Positions 47,874 through 59,795 of a stretch of DNA of 64,000 nt are shown here, in pieces. The notes below the pieces were generated by a model. It made no database searches, was not told the DNA's origin, and saw only the letters and a program-made list of their open reading frames with translations. The position numbers and the translations under genes are program-made. Positions within the stretch are counted from its first letter, which is position 1; each line of letters starts with the position of its first letter. Source of the DNA: Rhinopithecus roxellana (lineage: Eukaryota > Chordata > Mammalia > Primates > Cercopithecidae); the NCBI RefSeq assembly GCF_007565055.1, contig NC_044552.1, positions 148,757,859 to 148,821,858 on the forward strand, in the 5' to 3' direction.

Positions 47874-48324
47874 TGTCAAAGTCAAATGAAAATTAAGAGA
47901 GAAACCTCTAAATAAAATGTTTTATTTGGAAAATCAGAGTTGCAGTTTAGGGCATACGTACAGACTGGGGTGGTCTTTGATATATCCAATGCACAAAGAG
48001 AAGTTTGAGGATTTTATTAGAAAGAGAAATCTATTATCTTGAAAAACAAATTACTGGCACTAGTGGGGCCCTGGGAGCTGGCAAGCCCTGACTGGTGAGT
48101 GACAGTTGTAGGTAACACTGGCCGTAGAGCCATGGCAGGTCACTTCGGCAGCTACCTGGTAAAACTGGTCTTAGGTGACCGCGAGTCATTCGGCAGGAAG
48201 TCATTCAGCAGATAGAATCCCTGGGCAGGCAGTGTGTGCTCTGAGTGCTCCCATCCCCAGTCTCTCAACTATAGTGTATATGGGCAGGACAAGATAACTC
48301 TGATTCATATCATCCATTTTGTCA
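47874..48324 (-). repeat. ERVL 5' LTR (MLT2-like)
   Basis: It starts TGACAAAATGGATGATATG on the minus strand and ends at TTTGACA, next to the leucine-type primer-binding site. It contains the AATAAA signal in the shared 'aaataaaacatttta' block. Confidence 0.82.
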
Positions 48325-49387
48325 TCGTAGGCACTTGAGAGGGGCCGCCTATGTATGATGCCATGGTTAAAGAAACTCCAGTCAACTTCCTTCCCACCAG
48401 GAAAAACTGTTCCAGCTAATCATGGGGTTCACGATTCTAACGAGAAAAGATTCATTTACGTTTCTTTGAATGACTTTCAGCTTACAAGGTTCTTTGTAAT
48501 TACTCTTATAGATGAGGACAGCTCTGTGCCAGAGAATGAACTTGGATCTGCCCTGACAAGTGGAGCCTCATTTGAAAGTGTCGGTAAAGTTTCTTCCAGG
48601 TTGTGATGTTCCCGTTTTCCTTCTTCATCCTTGTGGAAGCTACAGCTTTCCATTTGAACTTCCCTCATCCTCATTCACGACATATAATGAGGCCTACTAG
48701 GTTTCTGGCACTTGGGGTTGGAGATATAGGAGGGACAAAACGGCCACAGAAGCCACTTGTGCAGAGCTCGCATCTTTCCTGTTGTTCAGCCTAACATGCT
48801 GGATTCCTTTCTGACTCCCTCCTTCCTTTCACACCACACATCTGATTCTCTACCAGACCATCTGGTCCTGTGCCAAAGCATATCCCCAGCCTAGCTGCAA
48901 GCTCCTACTACACTGTGGGGCCTGTTCAAAGGCTGCCTGGCCTTCCCTTGCCCTGTAGCAGATAGGCAGGTGCTCACCAAGCTCTCCCCTCTTTCTTCAG
49001 GTAACAGGTTCTGTGTCTGAACCAAAGATTCCCTTGCAACCTGGTGTGGCCACATGATGGAGTTTGGGCTGTGATATAGGGTGGATGTGACGTGTACTAC
49101 TCTTCGGGCCAACTTCTAAAACCCCCAAGACACAGCCCCATGCCCTGTATCCTTCTGCAGCTCAGATCAGATGAGCCCAGTGGCCTTGGGGCCCTTGAAG
49201 ATGGTGGAACCAGGAGACGTGAGGAGCCTTGGCCTTGAAACACAACTCAAAGGGAAATCACTCATCTGGAAAACAGATTTGGACCCGTACCACACACTGG
49301 CAAATATCTGGTAAAACTGTCATCTGAAATTGCTTGGAAATAGGACTCTACCACCTAAACCCACAGCTCGAAGGCCAGGGCACCTCA
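48325..49387. other. Unassigned unique sequence
   Basis: About 1 kb with no recognised repeat or gene. An 83-codon plus frame (48355-48606) has no recognisable motif. Confidence 0.5.
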
Positions 49388-49545
49388 ACTACAGTCCCCA
49401 GACCAGCAGCGTCGGTGTTACCTGGAAAATTAAAAATGCAAAGTTTTGGGCCCACGCCAGACCCCCAGGTGAGAAATTGTGGGTTGCAGAAATCTGTGTT
49501 CTAATAACCCTTCAGATGACTGTGGTGCCTGACAAAGCTGAAACG
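49388..49545. mobile_element. MER5A-like hAT-Charlie MITE
   Basis: The blocks 'ccccagaccagcagcgtcgg', 'ttacctggaaaatt...aaatgca', 'ttgggcccacgccagac' and 'aatctgtgttctaataaccc' match the MER5A pattern in order. It is old, and its inverted termini are eroded. Confidence 0.75.
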
Positions 49546-52480
49546 CCTGCTCCCATGTGTGCTGGGTTTAGTTTGTGCTTTAGCAAAGTGGGATAAGAAA
49601 GAAAGGAGGCCAGGATAGAATTTGCTGGTTTCCAAATAGAAGTGACAGAAAATAGAAAGAGTCCAAGTAATGTGAGGTCTTGAAGTGCTGGAAGAATTCA
49701 TCACTTCTAGATTCCAGACAATCAGAAATAAAATTTTAAAGTCTTTCAATGACAAAGCAAGACTTCTCAGTTGGAAAGAAAAAAAAAAGGACTCAGTCTT
49801 GTTGCAGAGATGAGACGGAGAGTGTGATCTTTTCACAAATGCCTGTCCAAGGGATGCAAAGACACAGCAGCCATCTGGTGGGCTCCTTGGCATAGGGACG
49901 GTGGAAGCAAACCAACCAGGAGCCCACGCGGCTGTCAGGGGCTTGTGTCGTCAAGTGGAGCCCGGACTGCTTGTGGCTGTGAAGTGTAAAAGTGTCCCTG
50001 GGTCCTCAGGCCTGTGGACAGGACACAGGCTGCCCAGCGCCATGTGATGCGGCCACAGAGAACACGAGCCTCAGGAGAGAGGAACCTGGGGCTGGAGAAC
50101 AAGGGGGAGGGACACTCCCCTCTGGCTGCAGGAGCCGGGCTGCTGAGGGCAAGATCCATCATTTCTCGGGGCCAATGATGCTGCTTCCTACTCTCTGCTT
50201 TCTGCCTAGGAGTTTTGTTGTGGGAAGCCTGTGTCTGCCCCACTTACGGTGTGGTGCAAGCTCCATATACCAGCAAGGACAACCGTGGCTGCGGAGAACA
50301 CCTCACAAGCCACGTATCCTCCTCTGAGCTCATGGCAGCCCCAAGAAGTGGGACGAAGACTTCCTTCAGGGGAAGAGGAGCGGCTGAGAGAAAGGAAGAG
50401 GCTCCTCCAGAACCACCACGTGGGCATCTTCTGTGAAGGCAAGGGCTCACCCTCACCCTGACGCCAGCCACCTGCCCCTCCCCGCACAGCAGGCACCTCA
50501 CTGCAGGCTCTGCTGCCTTTGGGAAATGTGCCTCCCTTTTAGAGCTTTGTGGTGCAGATTCGGCTATCAAAGGAGTAGAAGCCCCGGCCAGCACCCCACT
50601 GCCACAGCACAGCTAAGAAAGCGGTTTTATTTTGTTTAACCCATGGTTTCCCAAATACTTTAGACCACGAATTAATTTTGTTCTCTGAAACACCCATGAA
50701 TATGTTCACAGAAAATTGTGGCATTCACTTTGGAAAATACATCTGTTTAAGAACAGATAATTTAGAATACACAGCAAATTTAGAACTGTGTTGAGATTCC
50801 GTAACTAAAACCACTCTAAACTTTCTGAAATGGCTGAAAACGTTTCCCTAACCCTTCTGAAAGTAATTGCCGGGCTTCTTGGAGATTGAATCATCCCTTT
50901 TGAGCCCACTCAGGGGAAAGATCAAAAGACCTCAGAGAAGATGAAAAGCAGCGCAAGAGAGACGGCCCAGTCTGCCAGCTCTCCACTGGAGAGAATGCTT
51001 GTTGGAAAGGCTGGGGGTTTCCATCCTCAATATTTAGTAAAAGATAAAATAAAAATTAAAACTGCCTTCTGAATGGCTCCCCCCTCCCCTGACTTGATGC
51101 GAGTGATGACTCAGCCCTCTGTTTTGTAACTGCAGAGATTTAAAGTGGAGACAGGACCTTTGGCATTTCAGAAAATGTCGACTCCACTTTCTTCTGCTTT
51201 CTCCGGGACCCCTCTGGGGCCTCCTGTCCTCCCCTCCCGCTGAAAGCCTGCTGTGAAAGGACAGACGAAGTGAAAAAGATGTACCGCTCTTTGCTTCCTT
51301 ATGCTTGGCCCAAGTTTATCAAAAGCTGTGGAGTTTGCTAAAAAAAATCCGGGGCATTCACCTGGAAATGGTTTTTGGTTTTTTTTTTTTTTTTTGGTTG
51401 TTGTTTCTCTTCACTTGTCCCAAAGAAGCAAAACAAGACAGGGGCTGCTCCTTGTCCTGTCTCATTCATTTTTGACACCCCTGTTTCTCCACACAGGCCC
51501 TGGCGTGGAGGGCGCAGGTGGGAATCAGAGCAGAAATAACTCGCCGCGGCAAGAGGTTGGGATCAGGAGAAGCGGCAGAAACTCCTGCCCTGCAGACACA
51601 GCAGACATTACTGGGAAGGTCACCGGAGACCCAGGAGTTCACCCAAGTCCTCTGCACTCCTCCAGCCCTCTCTCCTGGATCTGCGATGATTTCACTTAAA
51701 AACACAAGCCTTTGCTTAAAGGTAGATGAATATTCCTTTCAATTTCTAAGACAGGGAGCCCACAGTCCTTGGCTCTAAGTCGGAGACTTTTTAAATGTCC
51801 CCAGAGTGCACTGGTTTAGGGACAGAGGGAGATTCTCACTTCATCTTTCTGGGTCCTTCCTGTCTCTCAACCCAGTCCCATCACACTCTAAATCCCAGGG
51901 GCTTGACTCTGCCTTCCAATAGTTACCAGATCCACCTGCTCTGCTCCCTTCTCTCCCAGCGCAGGTACTTGCTCTCCCAGAGAGTGCTGCAGGGGTGACG
52001 ATCTGTTCCCCCTCCCCACCGGCTCAGTCCCGCAAAGCCTCGACTCTGCTCCCAGGCCCTTGGGACCCAAGACCTGCCTCAGGCCCCTGCCCTCCTGAGG
52101 AGGCCCAGCACGTAGCAGGCAGGCAGCAGGCAGATGCTGAGTGCGTGTGGAAGGTGTGGCCACTCGCACCTCTGTGTCCTGTGCTCAGCCCTGTGCTTGG
52201 GCATGGCAAGGCCTCAGCAGGTACTGTGCTGCACAGTGACGCCAGAGGAATCCAGTAAAGGGACAGTGTCCAATGTTCCTTGCTGCTGGGGCCCACCCAG
52301 ATCCTGGAGCAGAGCATGACCTGCAGGAAGCACAGGCTGGTGGACTGTGGCTGTTTCACCGGGAGCTTCCAGTGGCTCTCGCAGAACTCAATCGGCACAG
52401 TAAAGGAACAAATGAAGTTTCCAGTTTTTTTTTCTTTTAATAGCTCAGATATCAATTTTATAGCTCTGATTGACAAACCC
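49546..52480. other. Mostly unique sequence, no gene recognised
   Basis: Moderately GC-rich sequence with many short overlapping frames (up to about 130 codons) on both strands and no recognisable domain. I cannot support any gene. Confidence 0.5.
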
Positions 52481-53200
52481 TTCCAGACACCTCCCGACAC
52501 ACTCCACACACCTCCCCACACACTCCCAGACGCCTCCCCCCGCGCTCCCAGATGCCTTCCACAGACTCCCAGGCGCCTCGCCAGGGTCCCCGCTGCCTCC
52601 CGACCTGCTCCCAGACGCCCCCAGACGCCTCCCAGACAGATCGGGAGGTCCTTGGACTTCCAGTTGCTGAGCTGGACTCAAGCCGGCTCTCCTGGAGGAT
52701 ATTCTCCGGGCACAGCCGCTGCCCGCGCCTGAGCAGTGCTGCGGAGATGCCAAGGTCAGGCCTCAGCTTTCAGAGATTGCAGCTGCCTCGGAGATGGAGA
52801 CATGCAGAGCCACGTGCTGTGGAGAATCTAAGGAAGGCCGCTGGCGCGAGCAGAGGAGAAAGGCCCTGCGAGTTTTGAGGGGAACTCGCAGCCTCGCAGC
52901 GCGGGCGGGAGTCCCGGGTGGAACCGCAGAGGCATCCCCGGCCGTGGGGTTTTCTCCTCCAGCTGGAGATGCCGAAAGAGTGGAGGAGAGAGGAGCTGTG
53001 AGCCCAGCAGTTCACGCGGGACGGGACGGGGTAGGAGAACCCGGGGAGGGGAGAGGATGGAGAATAAGAGGCTGCTGGGTCTCAGCCTCGTGTAGACGAC
53101 AGGGCCCGTGGGGATGGCCACGCATGAATCTGGTCCTCGCTGGGAGTGTCTGGCGCGATGAGAGGGACCTACAGCCAGTGATCCTCCCGTGGCATCGCTT
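52481..53200. promoter_or_regulatory. GC-rich block, possible CpG island, with C-rich degenerate repeat
   Basis: 52481-52643 is a C-rich, roughly tandem series of 'ctcccagacgcctccc'-like motifs. The following ~550 bp are GC-rich with clustered CpGs, for example 'cagcctcgcagcgcgggcgg' and 'ttcacgcgggacgggacggg' (about 52880-53030). This could be a promoter-associated island or simply GC-rich sequence; I see no TATA box or linked gene. Open frames on both strands here follow from high GC content. Confidence 0.45.
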
Positions 53201-54959
53201 CTAGAGTGGGGAGGAGAAGGCCAGTAGCTCCTCGTCTCTGGTGGGTCTCACCTATGCTGGAGCAGGTGTAGGAGGAAGGGCCTCCAGCAGGAGTGACACC
53301 CCATGCTGCCCAGGAAGGCGTCGCGCCTGTCAGGAGGGAAAGGACTCAGGATGTGGATTGCATGGGGATGTGAGTGAGTCAGTAGCAGCCCCCCCCCCCA
53401 CTCCTTCTTCTGCTTTGACCTGATTCAGGAGGGACTCAGCACCCCGCCGAAGGCGCTCCCACACCCTCTGCCTACGGGTTTCATCATATAGACCTTCAAT
53501 AGCTATTTTTGATTGATGGGTATTCAGTGGGGTTCAACACTAGTAAACGTTCTGACCCAAGTCCTGTTGTTCAATGGCGTCACCCCACGGCCTTTTTGAC
53601 CCAGGTCTGCACCATTCTGTCTTTCCTGGAGTCATTCTTGGAGTGCTCTGTGTGACCCTGGCCTCCTGCAGAGTCTGCCCTTGGCTCATGGCTGGACAGA
53701 CACTGGCACTTTGCGTCTCTCGTGTTGCTCACCCCTCCAGCTGCTCTGCAGCAACAATGTCCCTTTTCATTCTAGAAGGTCGTCATTGTGCTTGCACTCG
53801 GGATGGAGTTCGCATTCCCTTCTACCTGCCAGAGAAGCTCTGAGCTCCTGGAGAAATGTTCCTTTTCTTCTAATGAAAAATGACCGGGTGAACCCCTCCT
53901 GCCTCAGTGTAATGTGGTCATCAGAGGTCGTGAGAAAAGCATAGAAATCCATGTTTCTCATAATCTCCTGGATGCTAATCACTGCGTCAAAACCTCCTGT
54001 GAGTTGGTTTCTCCGCAGAATGGAGGAAATGCCCCTTCCTCTAACTATAGCTGTGCACATCGCCCTGGGGAGAGACCCAAGGCGCCTGGAGACGCTGAAA
54101 GGCGTTGTCTGTCTTCTGAGTGGGAGGACAGCCTGGGAAGTCCACGGAGACTCTGCTCTGAGTGAGCCAAGCTGGACATTTTCAGGCCCACATAGCTGAA
54201 TAGAGGGGATTCTGAGTCAAAGTTTTCTCCTCCTTGCATTTTGCCAGAAAGTCTCAATTGCTAGTGAGGAATTCTTTTCCTTTCTTGCCCTAATGAAGTG
54301 AGTGATGAGACTGGCTATTTTGCGTATTTGCAGGGAGTAAGCATTGTCTGGATTTTCCCTGAGTTTACCTCAGCAACTTTTTAAAAACTTTACTCCAAAG
54401 AGACCAATGTGCCCTTCCTTTGATGTAGAAAACTATTATTTTAAAATTCTGCCATTCTGCATCACTCTGATTTTTCTGAATACTTAGACTCAAAACACTC
54501 TGGTTTATTCCCATCTCAAAGGTCCTAGAGCAGTGGATGCCGCCTTTGCTTCTGTTTGCTGCAGCCTGTTTGCGAGGCAGGCGCTTCTGCCCTCATTGTT
54601 GGCCAGTCCCTGCATTCTGGGGAGGCTTTTCCCCGCCCGTCGGCCCCCAGTCACATCTCCCTTGGTGACTCTTTCAACCTCAGCCTTCATGTTTCAAGTC
54701 ATGAATCCACTTTCTGTTTTCCTGTTTCAGTAGACTTCCCTCAAACTGAGCACTTTGAGACCACTCCGTACCAGGGCACAGCCTCCTCAACTCCAAAAGC
54801 GTGGGTTCCATCACATGCGGGCCTGATCGCACGTGGCAGCTGTCTCCCAGTTATTGCACACACGTGTGTCTGGCTGGGCTGGCTTTAGGTTCATTAAAGG
54901 CAGTGCCCTTTCTTCATGTTTTACTTCTCTCCATCTGCAATGTGTTGTAGAGTGGGGGC
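53201..54959. other. Unassigned unique sequence
   Basis: I recognise no gene or repeat apart from a short C-run near 53390-53399. Confidence 0.5.
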
Positions 54960-55560
54960 ACCGGCCGTTCATGCACTCAGGCCTTCAGCATGTAGCTCCT
55001 GAGTGCTTGCTGTGGGCCCCATTCCACCTGCTGGGTGAGTGGTGAACAAAGCTCACGGAGCTGCCTCCTCCAAGTGAAGGGAGGACACCAGACACAACAG
55101 TGTAGAGTGTGGAGTCAGGACCGTTTGGAGAAAAGCAAACAGGAAAGAGTATGGAGCACCCACTGGGGGCGTCTATGTAGAATTATTGGGCATGGCATCA
55201 AGGACAGGATGACATTTAGGGGACATATGAGGATATGAGGGCAGGCAGTTTAGATGATGAGGGGAAGGGCATCCACGCAGAGGAATGGGTACGAAGGCCC
55301 TGTGGGAGGCACACACTCAGCATGGCCAGGGATTGGCAGGGGGACCCTGGGGCCGAGTCAGGGAATGGGGCAGCCAGAGATGAGCTCAGACATGAACTGT
55401 CAGGTGGGGCATGGCACAGGCTTGTAATGAGGCCATGGTAGGATGCTGGAAGGACTTGGATGATGGAAGGACTTTGACAATGGAAGCCACTGGAGGGTTT
55501 TGAGCAGAAAAATGATTAGATTTGATCTTTCCAAAACATGACCCTGATGCAAGGAGTTTA
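54960..55560 (-). repeat. L2 fragment, minus strand
   Basis: Several antisense L2 3'-end blocks appear in order: 'ggtgaacaaagctcacggag' near 55040, 'ggccctgtgggagg' near 55295, 'agccactggagggttttgagc' near 55485 and 'gattagatttgatc' near 55515. It is very old, with approximate edges. Confidence 0.8.
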
Positions 55561-57256
55561 AACAACGAAGTTGGGGGACACGTTGCCAACAGGATGCTCA
55601 TGTCTACCCCAAACGCAGGTTCCAGGCTTCCAAAACAACCCTCAGCTTCTATGATTTACTGGATGGACTTGTGGAATTCCCTGAGAGCTGCTGTACACAT
55701 GGTGACACTTTATCACAGGGCAAGGGTACAGATAAAATTACCTGGGGCCGGAGCACACAGGGCGGCATCCAGGAGAAGCCCTGAGGCAGCCCTTCCATCG
55801 CCCTTGACCCGGAATGAGCTACTTCCTTGGCCTCCGTGTGTGTCAACCTGCAGGGCCTCTGCTGCTGCCTGGCCTGGAGCCCCCACTCAGTCATACCGTC
55901 ACCATCCAGCAAGCCCAAAGCGCCCAGAAGGAGGCGCTGAAGCGCCCAGGAGCTGAGGACAAAAGTCAGACATTTTGGGGGCACGGGAAGATTTGTACTA
56001 CACACCTGGCTACTGTGTGGATGAGAAACCATTGAGACTCAGAACTGCTGTCATCTTTGACCTGAATGTATTTTCTTATCCAGGGAAGGAACTGCAAGCA
56101 CAACTAATATTTCAGCTTCTCTTGGAGGAGTATGAATTCCTGTGAATTGATGATGTGTCTGATCTGCCTGTTCTAGTTAGAGAAACACTAAGGGAAACAT
56201 TCACGGGTCAAGCATGTCCTGGAGAATTGATTTTAGCTCAGACCTTGGCAATACCATCTTGAGAAAAGAAAAGCTTTCTCTAATGCCTGCTCCCTTCTTT
56301 GTTCCTGGGGAAATATAAGTGACAGCCACCTGGTGGTCAGGAGGATGAACTGCCACCATGTCTCCACACCCTGTGTGTCCTGAACACCGCTGGGAAGCCC
56401 ACAGCAGATGCTCCGCAGGCCACTGGGGTGATCGGGACACTAAACGCCCAGCAGGCTTCACACACTGCCAAAGTCTAGGTGACCAGAGAGTACGTCCAGA
56501 CACAAAGGTGGGACAAGCCGTTTCTCATTGTTACTGAGAAGCAGCTGTGAGTGAATGAAGCTTACAGAGAGATCTGAGAGCAGACGGGTACCCATGGCAG
56601 GAGGGGAGGCATTTATGAGAGTCCCCAGAGGACACATATAAAGAAAAGCTAAGTAGAAAAATCACTGAGAACTTGTAACTGGTCAATGGGTCCAGGTAGA
56701 CAATGAGGGAGGATTTGGAGGATGGAGAAAGGTCAAAGGAGCCCTGATGGAGTTGGGGGTTCAGAAGGAGGAGATGCTGCCATGTTCAGCCTCCAGGAGC
56801 CACCACAGGTCATGCGTAGACGCTGGGTTGACTTCTGCTGAGGAAGTTCACAAAATCTACTTCCCCCAGAGAAGCAGGGATATGGAGCAGGTGTTAAAAA
56901 GCAGCCTGCACTCACCTTCGGAGGCCCTCAGAGGGACGTCCTCTTCCCAGCCCCTTCCTTTCTTTCCCTTGGGTGCCTTTTCCTGCCTGGTATTGCGTTT
57001 GGAATGGAACTTTCACTAGTTGTTGAATGGTGAAGTGGCAAATGGTAGGTGAGTTCTGGCTCGCCGCACCCATCCCACTGGTGGAGATCTTGTAAGAAGG
57101 ACTCCAGCAGCTTCCAGACACATGACTCTGTTGACTAAAGCAAAACGTTATGCATGTGAAATGCAAGAGATGACTAGACACGCACTGGGTAGAATTACAC
57201 AGCAGGTGGGAGACTTGGGAAAGATCCTTGTTTTCCCAAGAAGGAAACACTATCTC
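55561..57256. other. Unassigned unique sequence
   Basis: About 1.7 kb with no recognised repeat or gene. Frames are short (up to about 144 codons at 55522-55956) and carry no motif I know. Confidence 0.5.
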
Positions 57257-57590
57257 AACTGGGTGTGGTGGCTCACGCCTGTAGTCCTGGCACTTTGGGA
57301 GGCCTAGGTGGGCAGATCACCTGAGGCCAAGAGTTTGAGACCAGCCTGGCTAACATGGTGAAATCCCGTCTCTACTAAAAATATGAAAATTAGCCGGGCC
57401 TGGTGCTCCCACTTACTCGGGAATCTGAGGCAGGAGAATCACTTGAGCTGGGGAGGCAGAGGTTGCAGTGAGCCAAGGTTGCGCCTGTGCACTTCAGCCT
57501 GGGCGACAGTGTGAGATCCTGCCTCAAAATAAAAAAAAAAAGAAAAAGGAAAAAAAAAGAAAAGAGAGAGGGAGAAAGAAGGAAAAAGAA
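57257..57590 (+). mobile_element. Alu, plus strand, with purine-rich tail
   Basis: This is a complete dimeric Alu starting 'actgggtgtggtggctcac' and ending in an A/G-rich tail of about 55 bp (57530-57590). The flanks 'ggaaacactatct' and 'gaaaacacagtct' resemble a target duplication. Substitutions suggest AluS/J age. Confidence 0.92.
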
Positions 57591-58304
57591 AACACAGTCT
57601 TCAAATCCCATAACCTGAGCACCAAAGACTCTTGGCTCACTGATTCGTCTCCCACCTCCTCCTCCCTGCACAGGGACAGACACTGACTGGGTGTGAGAGT
57701 AAGGCCCTGTGAAGACGAACCTTGGGGACCTCACTGGTATCCCTACTTGGAATTTTAAAGCAAAACCATGTTGCTGGAAGTGAAATCCTCTTCAGATTTA
57801 TGCGTTGTGAAGCTCCATTGGAGGAAACAATCCCTATGGGCCAGTGACCTCGTTTCATCCCAAGTTATCCTCTGATTTTACAACTGGTTCATTTCTTGTA
57901 TTTCCAGGATTTATAAATTGCAAGTTTGCTTGTGAAGTGGTGGAATCTGTTTTTGAATTTGTTTCTTAACTATTGATAGGGCTAGTAAAATTCAAATGAA
58001 TCCATAAACCTTAGAAACTAAGGGTAGTTCAGTGAACATTCTTGGCGATATTTCAACGATCCTTGAAGGTTTAACGCGTCTGTGATATTACTCTGTGATT
58101 TCGTGTTATCACTGTCTTACGTGCATTCTATGCATGAAACTGTGTCCGGTAGCTGTTTTTGAGGACTTTACTAATTATACAGCTGATGGTAGCATCAGTC
58201 ATTTGTTCAATGTTAAATTATTTTGTACTTTCTAAATGGCTGACATATTATTTTCTCCTAGCAAACTACTTATAGAAAATTGTATGTGCCATGTTTTCTT
58301 CCAA
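57591..58304. other. Unassigned unique sequence
   Basis: I recognise no gene or repeat. Confidence 0.5.
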
Positions 58305-58379
58305 CAGCCTTGAATGTGCCACTGCATTCTTGCCTGGGTAACAGAGTGAGACCCTCTCTCAAAACAATAAAATGAAAAG
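58305..58379 (+). repeat. Alu 3'-end fragment
   Basis: Only the end of an old Alu or Alu monomer is present: 'gtgccactgcattcttgcc', 'tgggtaacagagtgagaccc' and an A-rich end with 'aaacaataaaatgaaaagg'. Confidence 0.8.
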
Positions 58380-59135
58380 GCCCAGGATGAAATAAAATGT
58401 TTCAAAACCCACAACTACTCCCTATGCTTTTTCTATCCCAAGAGCTGTGCTTCAGGGATGTAATAAAATAAACATCAAGACTTTCTAAAGGCTGATTTTA
58501 AAATTTTTAATTAAATACTACTCAGAACCTTTTCATGGAGTATAACTCAAGTTGTTTTTCAGTGTTTGAAGAAGACCAGGTTCACATTTAAGTCAGCTGA
58601 TTATTAATTATCAGCAAAGGCATAAAATACACCTGGTGGTAATTTACTTATTCTCTTAGCTTTACTTACATCTTTCACTTCACAAAGCCTTTCTATATAA
58701 ATTGGGTGAGTTTGTCCTCTTGGATTTTATCTTATAAACTATATTCGGAAACTAAACGTTAGGGACTTGGGGCATCAGTACTGGGTTTGTCCCCACCACC
58801 ATGGAAATTTCCTGCGTGAAGCATCTTGGCTTATTTTGTTCATGATGGGATACTCTGAGGACTCAAGGCTTTCTCAAGAAACCCTCCACTCCACGCCGTG
58901 TTCCCACGGTGTTTGGTGAGGCAGCCAAGCTGCAGTCAGGCCTCCCCACTTCTGCCTGCCTCTGAGCCTCACGCTGCTACAGGGCAGGCCCTGTGGCTTA
59001 GATCTTTGCATGTTCTTAGCATTTATTGTAGCAGAGAGAGGCAGCTATAAGTCTCAAGTTTAGGGAAAAAACTCAGATTAATATAGTCTTGGTTAAAACA
59101 TTTAATTTTTACTTCCTTACCATAGCTGCCAAATT
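58380..59135. other. Unassigned unique sequence
   Basis: I recognise no gene or repeat. The first 400 bp are AT-rich. Confidence 0.5.
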
Positions 59136-59795
59136 ATTTACTCACGCATTCATTCTTTCATTCAAAATATTTATTCAGCAGAATGTGTGCATTGCTCTCC
59201 CTACCGAGACACAGAAATTGAGAAAACAAGTACGATTCCTGCACCACCAGAGCCTTCATCCCAGAGGGAGAAGAGAGACGAGAGTCTCTGTTGCAGTATG
59301 AGAGTGAATCGGAATGGTTCATGCCTTCAACAAATATTCACGTGTTCCCTCCATGTGAAAGGTACTACCAGATACTGGGCACCCAACAATGAAGAGGCCA
59401 GAGGCCCTGCTGCCCTGGGGCCCTGACCAGTGAGGAGCACAGCAGCAGGCCACTTAGACATGGTGGCCAGGGAAGGTCTCTGTGATGAGATACCACTTGA
59501 GCTGAGACCCAAAGAGTAGAGTTGAGCATGTGAGAGAAGTTGTGAGAAGAACATTTCAGAAAAAAAGGAAGAGTGGGAATCCAGGGTTTGTGGTGGAGCA
59601 GACCTCAGGCTGAGGTGTGGTGAGGGAAGAGGGAGTGTGGTGTGAGGTGAGCTTGGAGAATAACTCATGGACCAGGCAACCTAGGGCCTCATCAGCTGAC
59701 ACGAACAGTCTGAATTTTACCGTAAATTTTTAAAACGGAAGCTGTTAAGTGTTTTAAACAGGGAGGGTGAAATGATCTGACACTTGTTTGTTTCA
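59136..59795 (-). repeat. L2 fragment, minus strand
   Basis: The antisense L2 3' end is visible: 'cattcattctttcattcaaaatatttattcagc', the 'gggaaggtctctgtgatgag', 'acttgagctgagaccc' and 'agaagaacatttcag' blocks, then 'aacagggagggtgaaatgatctgac' at the far end. Confidence 0.82.

Larger units (their letters stand above)
37695..48324 (-). mobile_element. ERVL provirus with MLT2-like LTRs, about 10.6 kb, carrying nested insertions
   Basis: Two related LTRs face the minus strand: the 5' LTR at 47874-48324 and the 3' LTR at 37695-38219. Next to the 5' LTR (plus strand about 47849-47870, ggatcccacttctgacacccc) is a primer-binding site whose complement resembles the 3' end of tRNA-Leu, the diagnostic primer of the HERV-L group. 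A polypurine tract, AAAAGGGGGAAA on the minus strand (plus strand about 38223-38234), lies just upstream of the 3' LTR. The interior is AT-rich and fully decayed: I see no intact gag, pol or dUTPase frame. Insertions within it are an L1 tail (41127-41402) and a MaLR provirus (43398-46840) that holds another L1. It is an ancient fossil with no coding capacity. Confidence 0.82.

Noticed and set aside
48355..48606. Possible coding exon beside the ERVL 5' LTR
   Set aside because: The 83-codon frame has no recognisable similarity, and I cannot identify flanking splice sites that define an exon.
52024..52521. 165-codon minus-strand ORF
   Set aside because: It lies in moderately GC-rich sequence with several overlapping frames, has no recognisable motif, and partly reads the C-rich repeat. 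Chance is sufficient.
55522..55956. 144-codon plus-strand ORF
   Set aside because: It starts within the L2 fragment and runs into unique sequence, with an overlapping 127-codon frame on the other strand. No known motif is visible.
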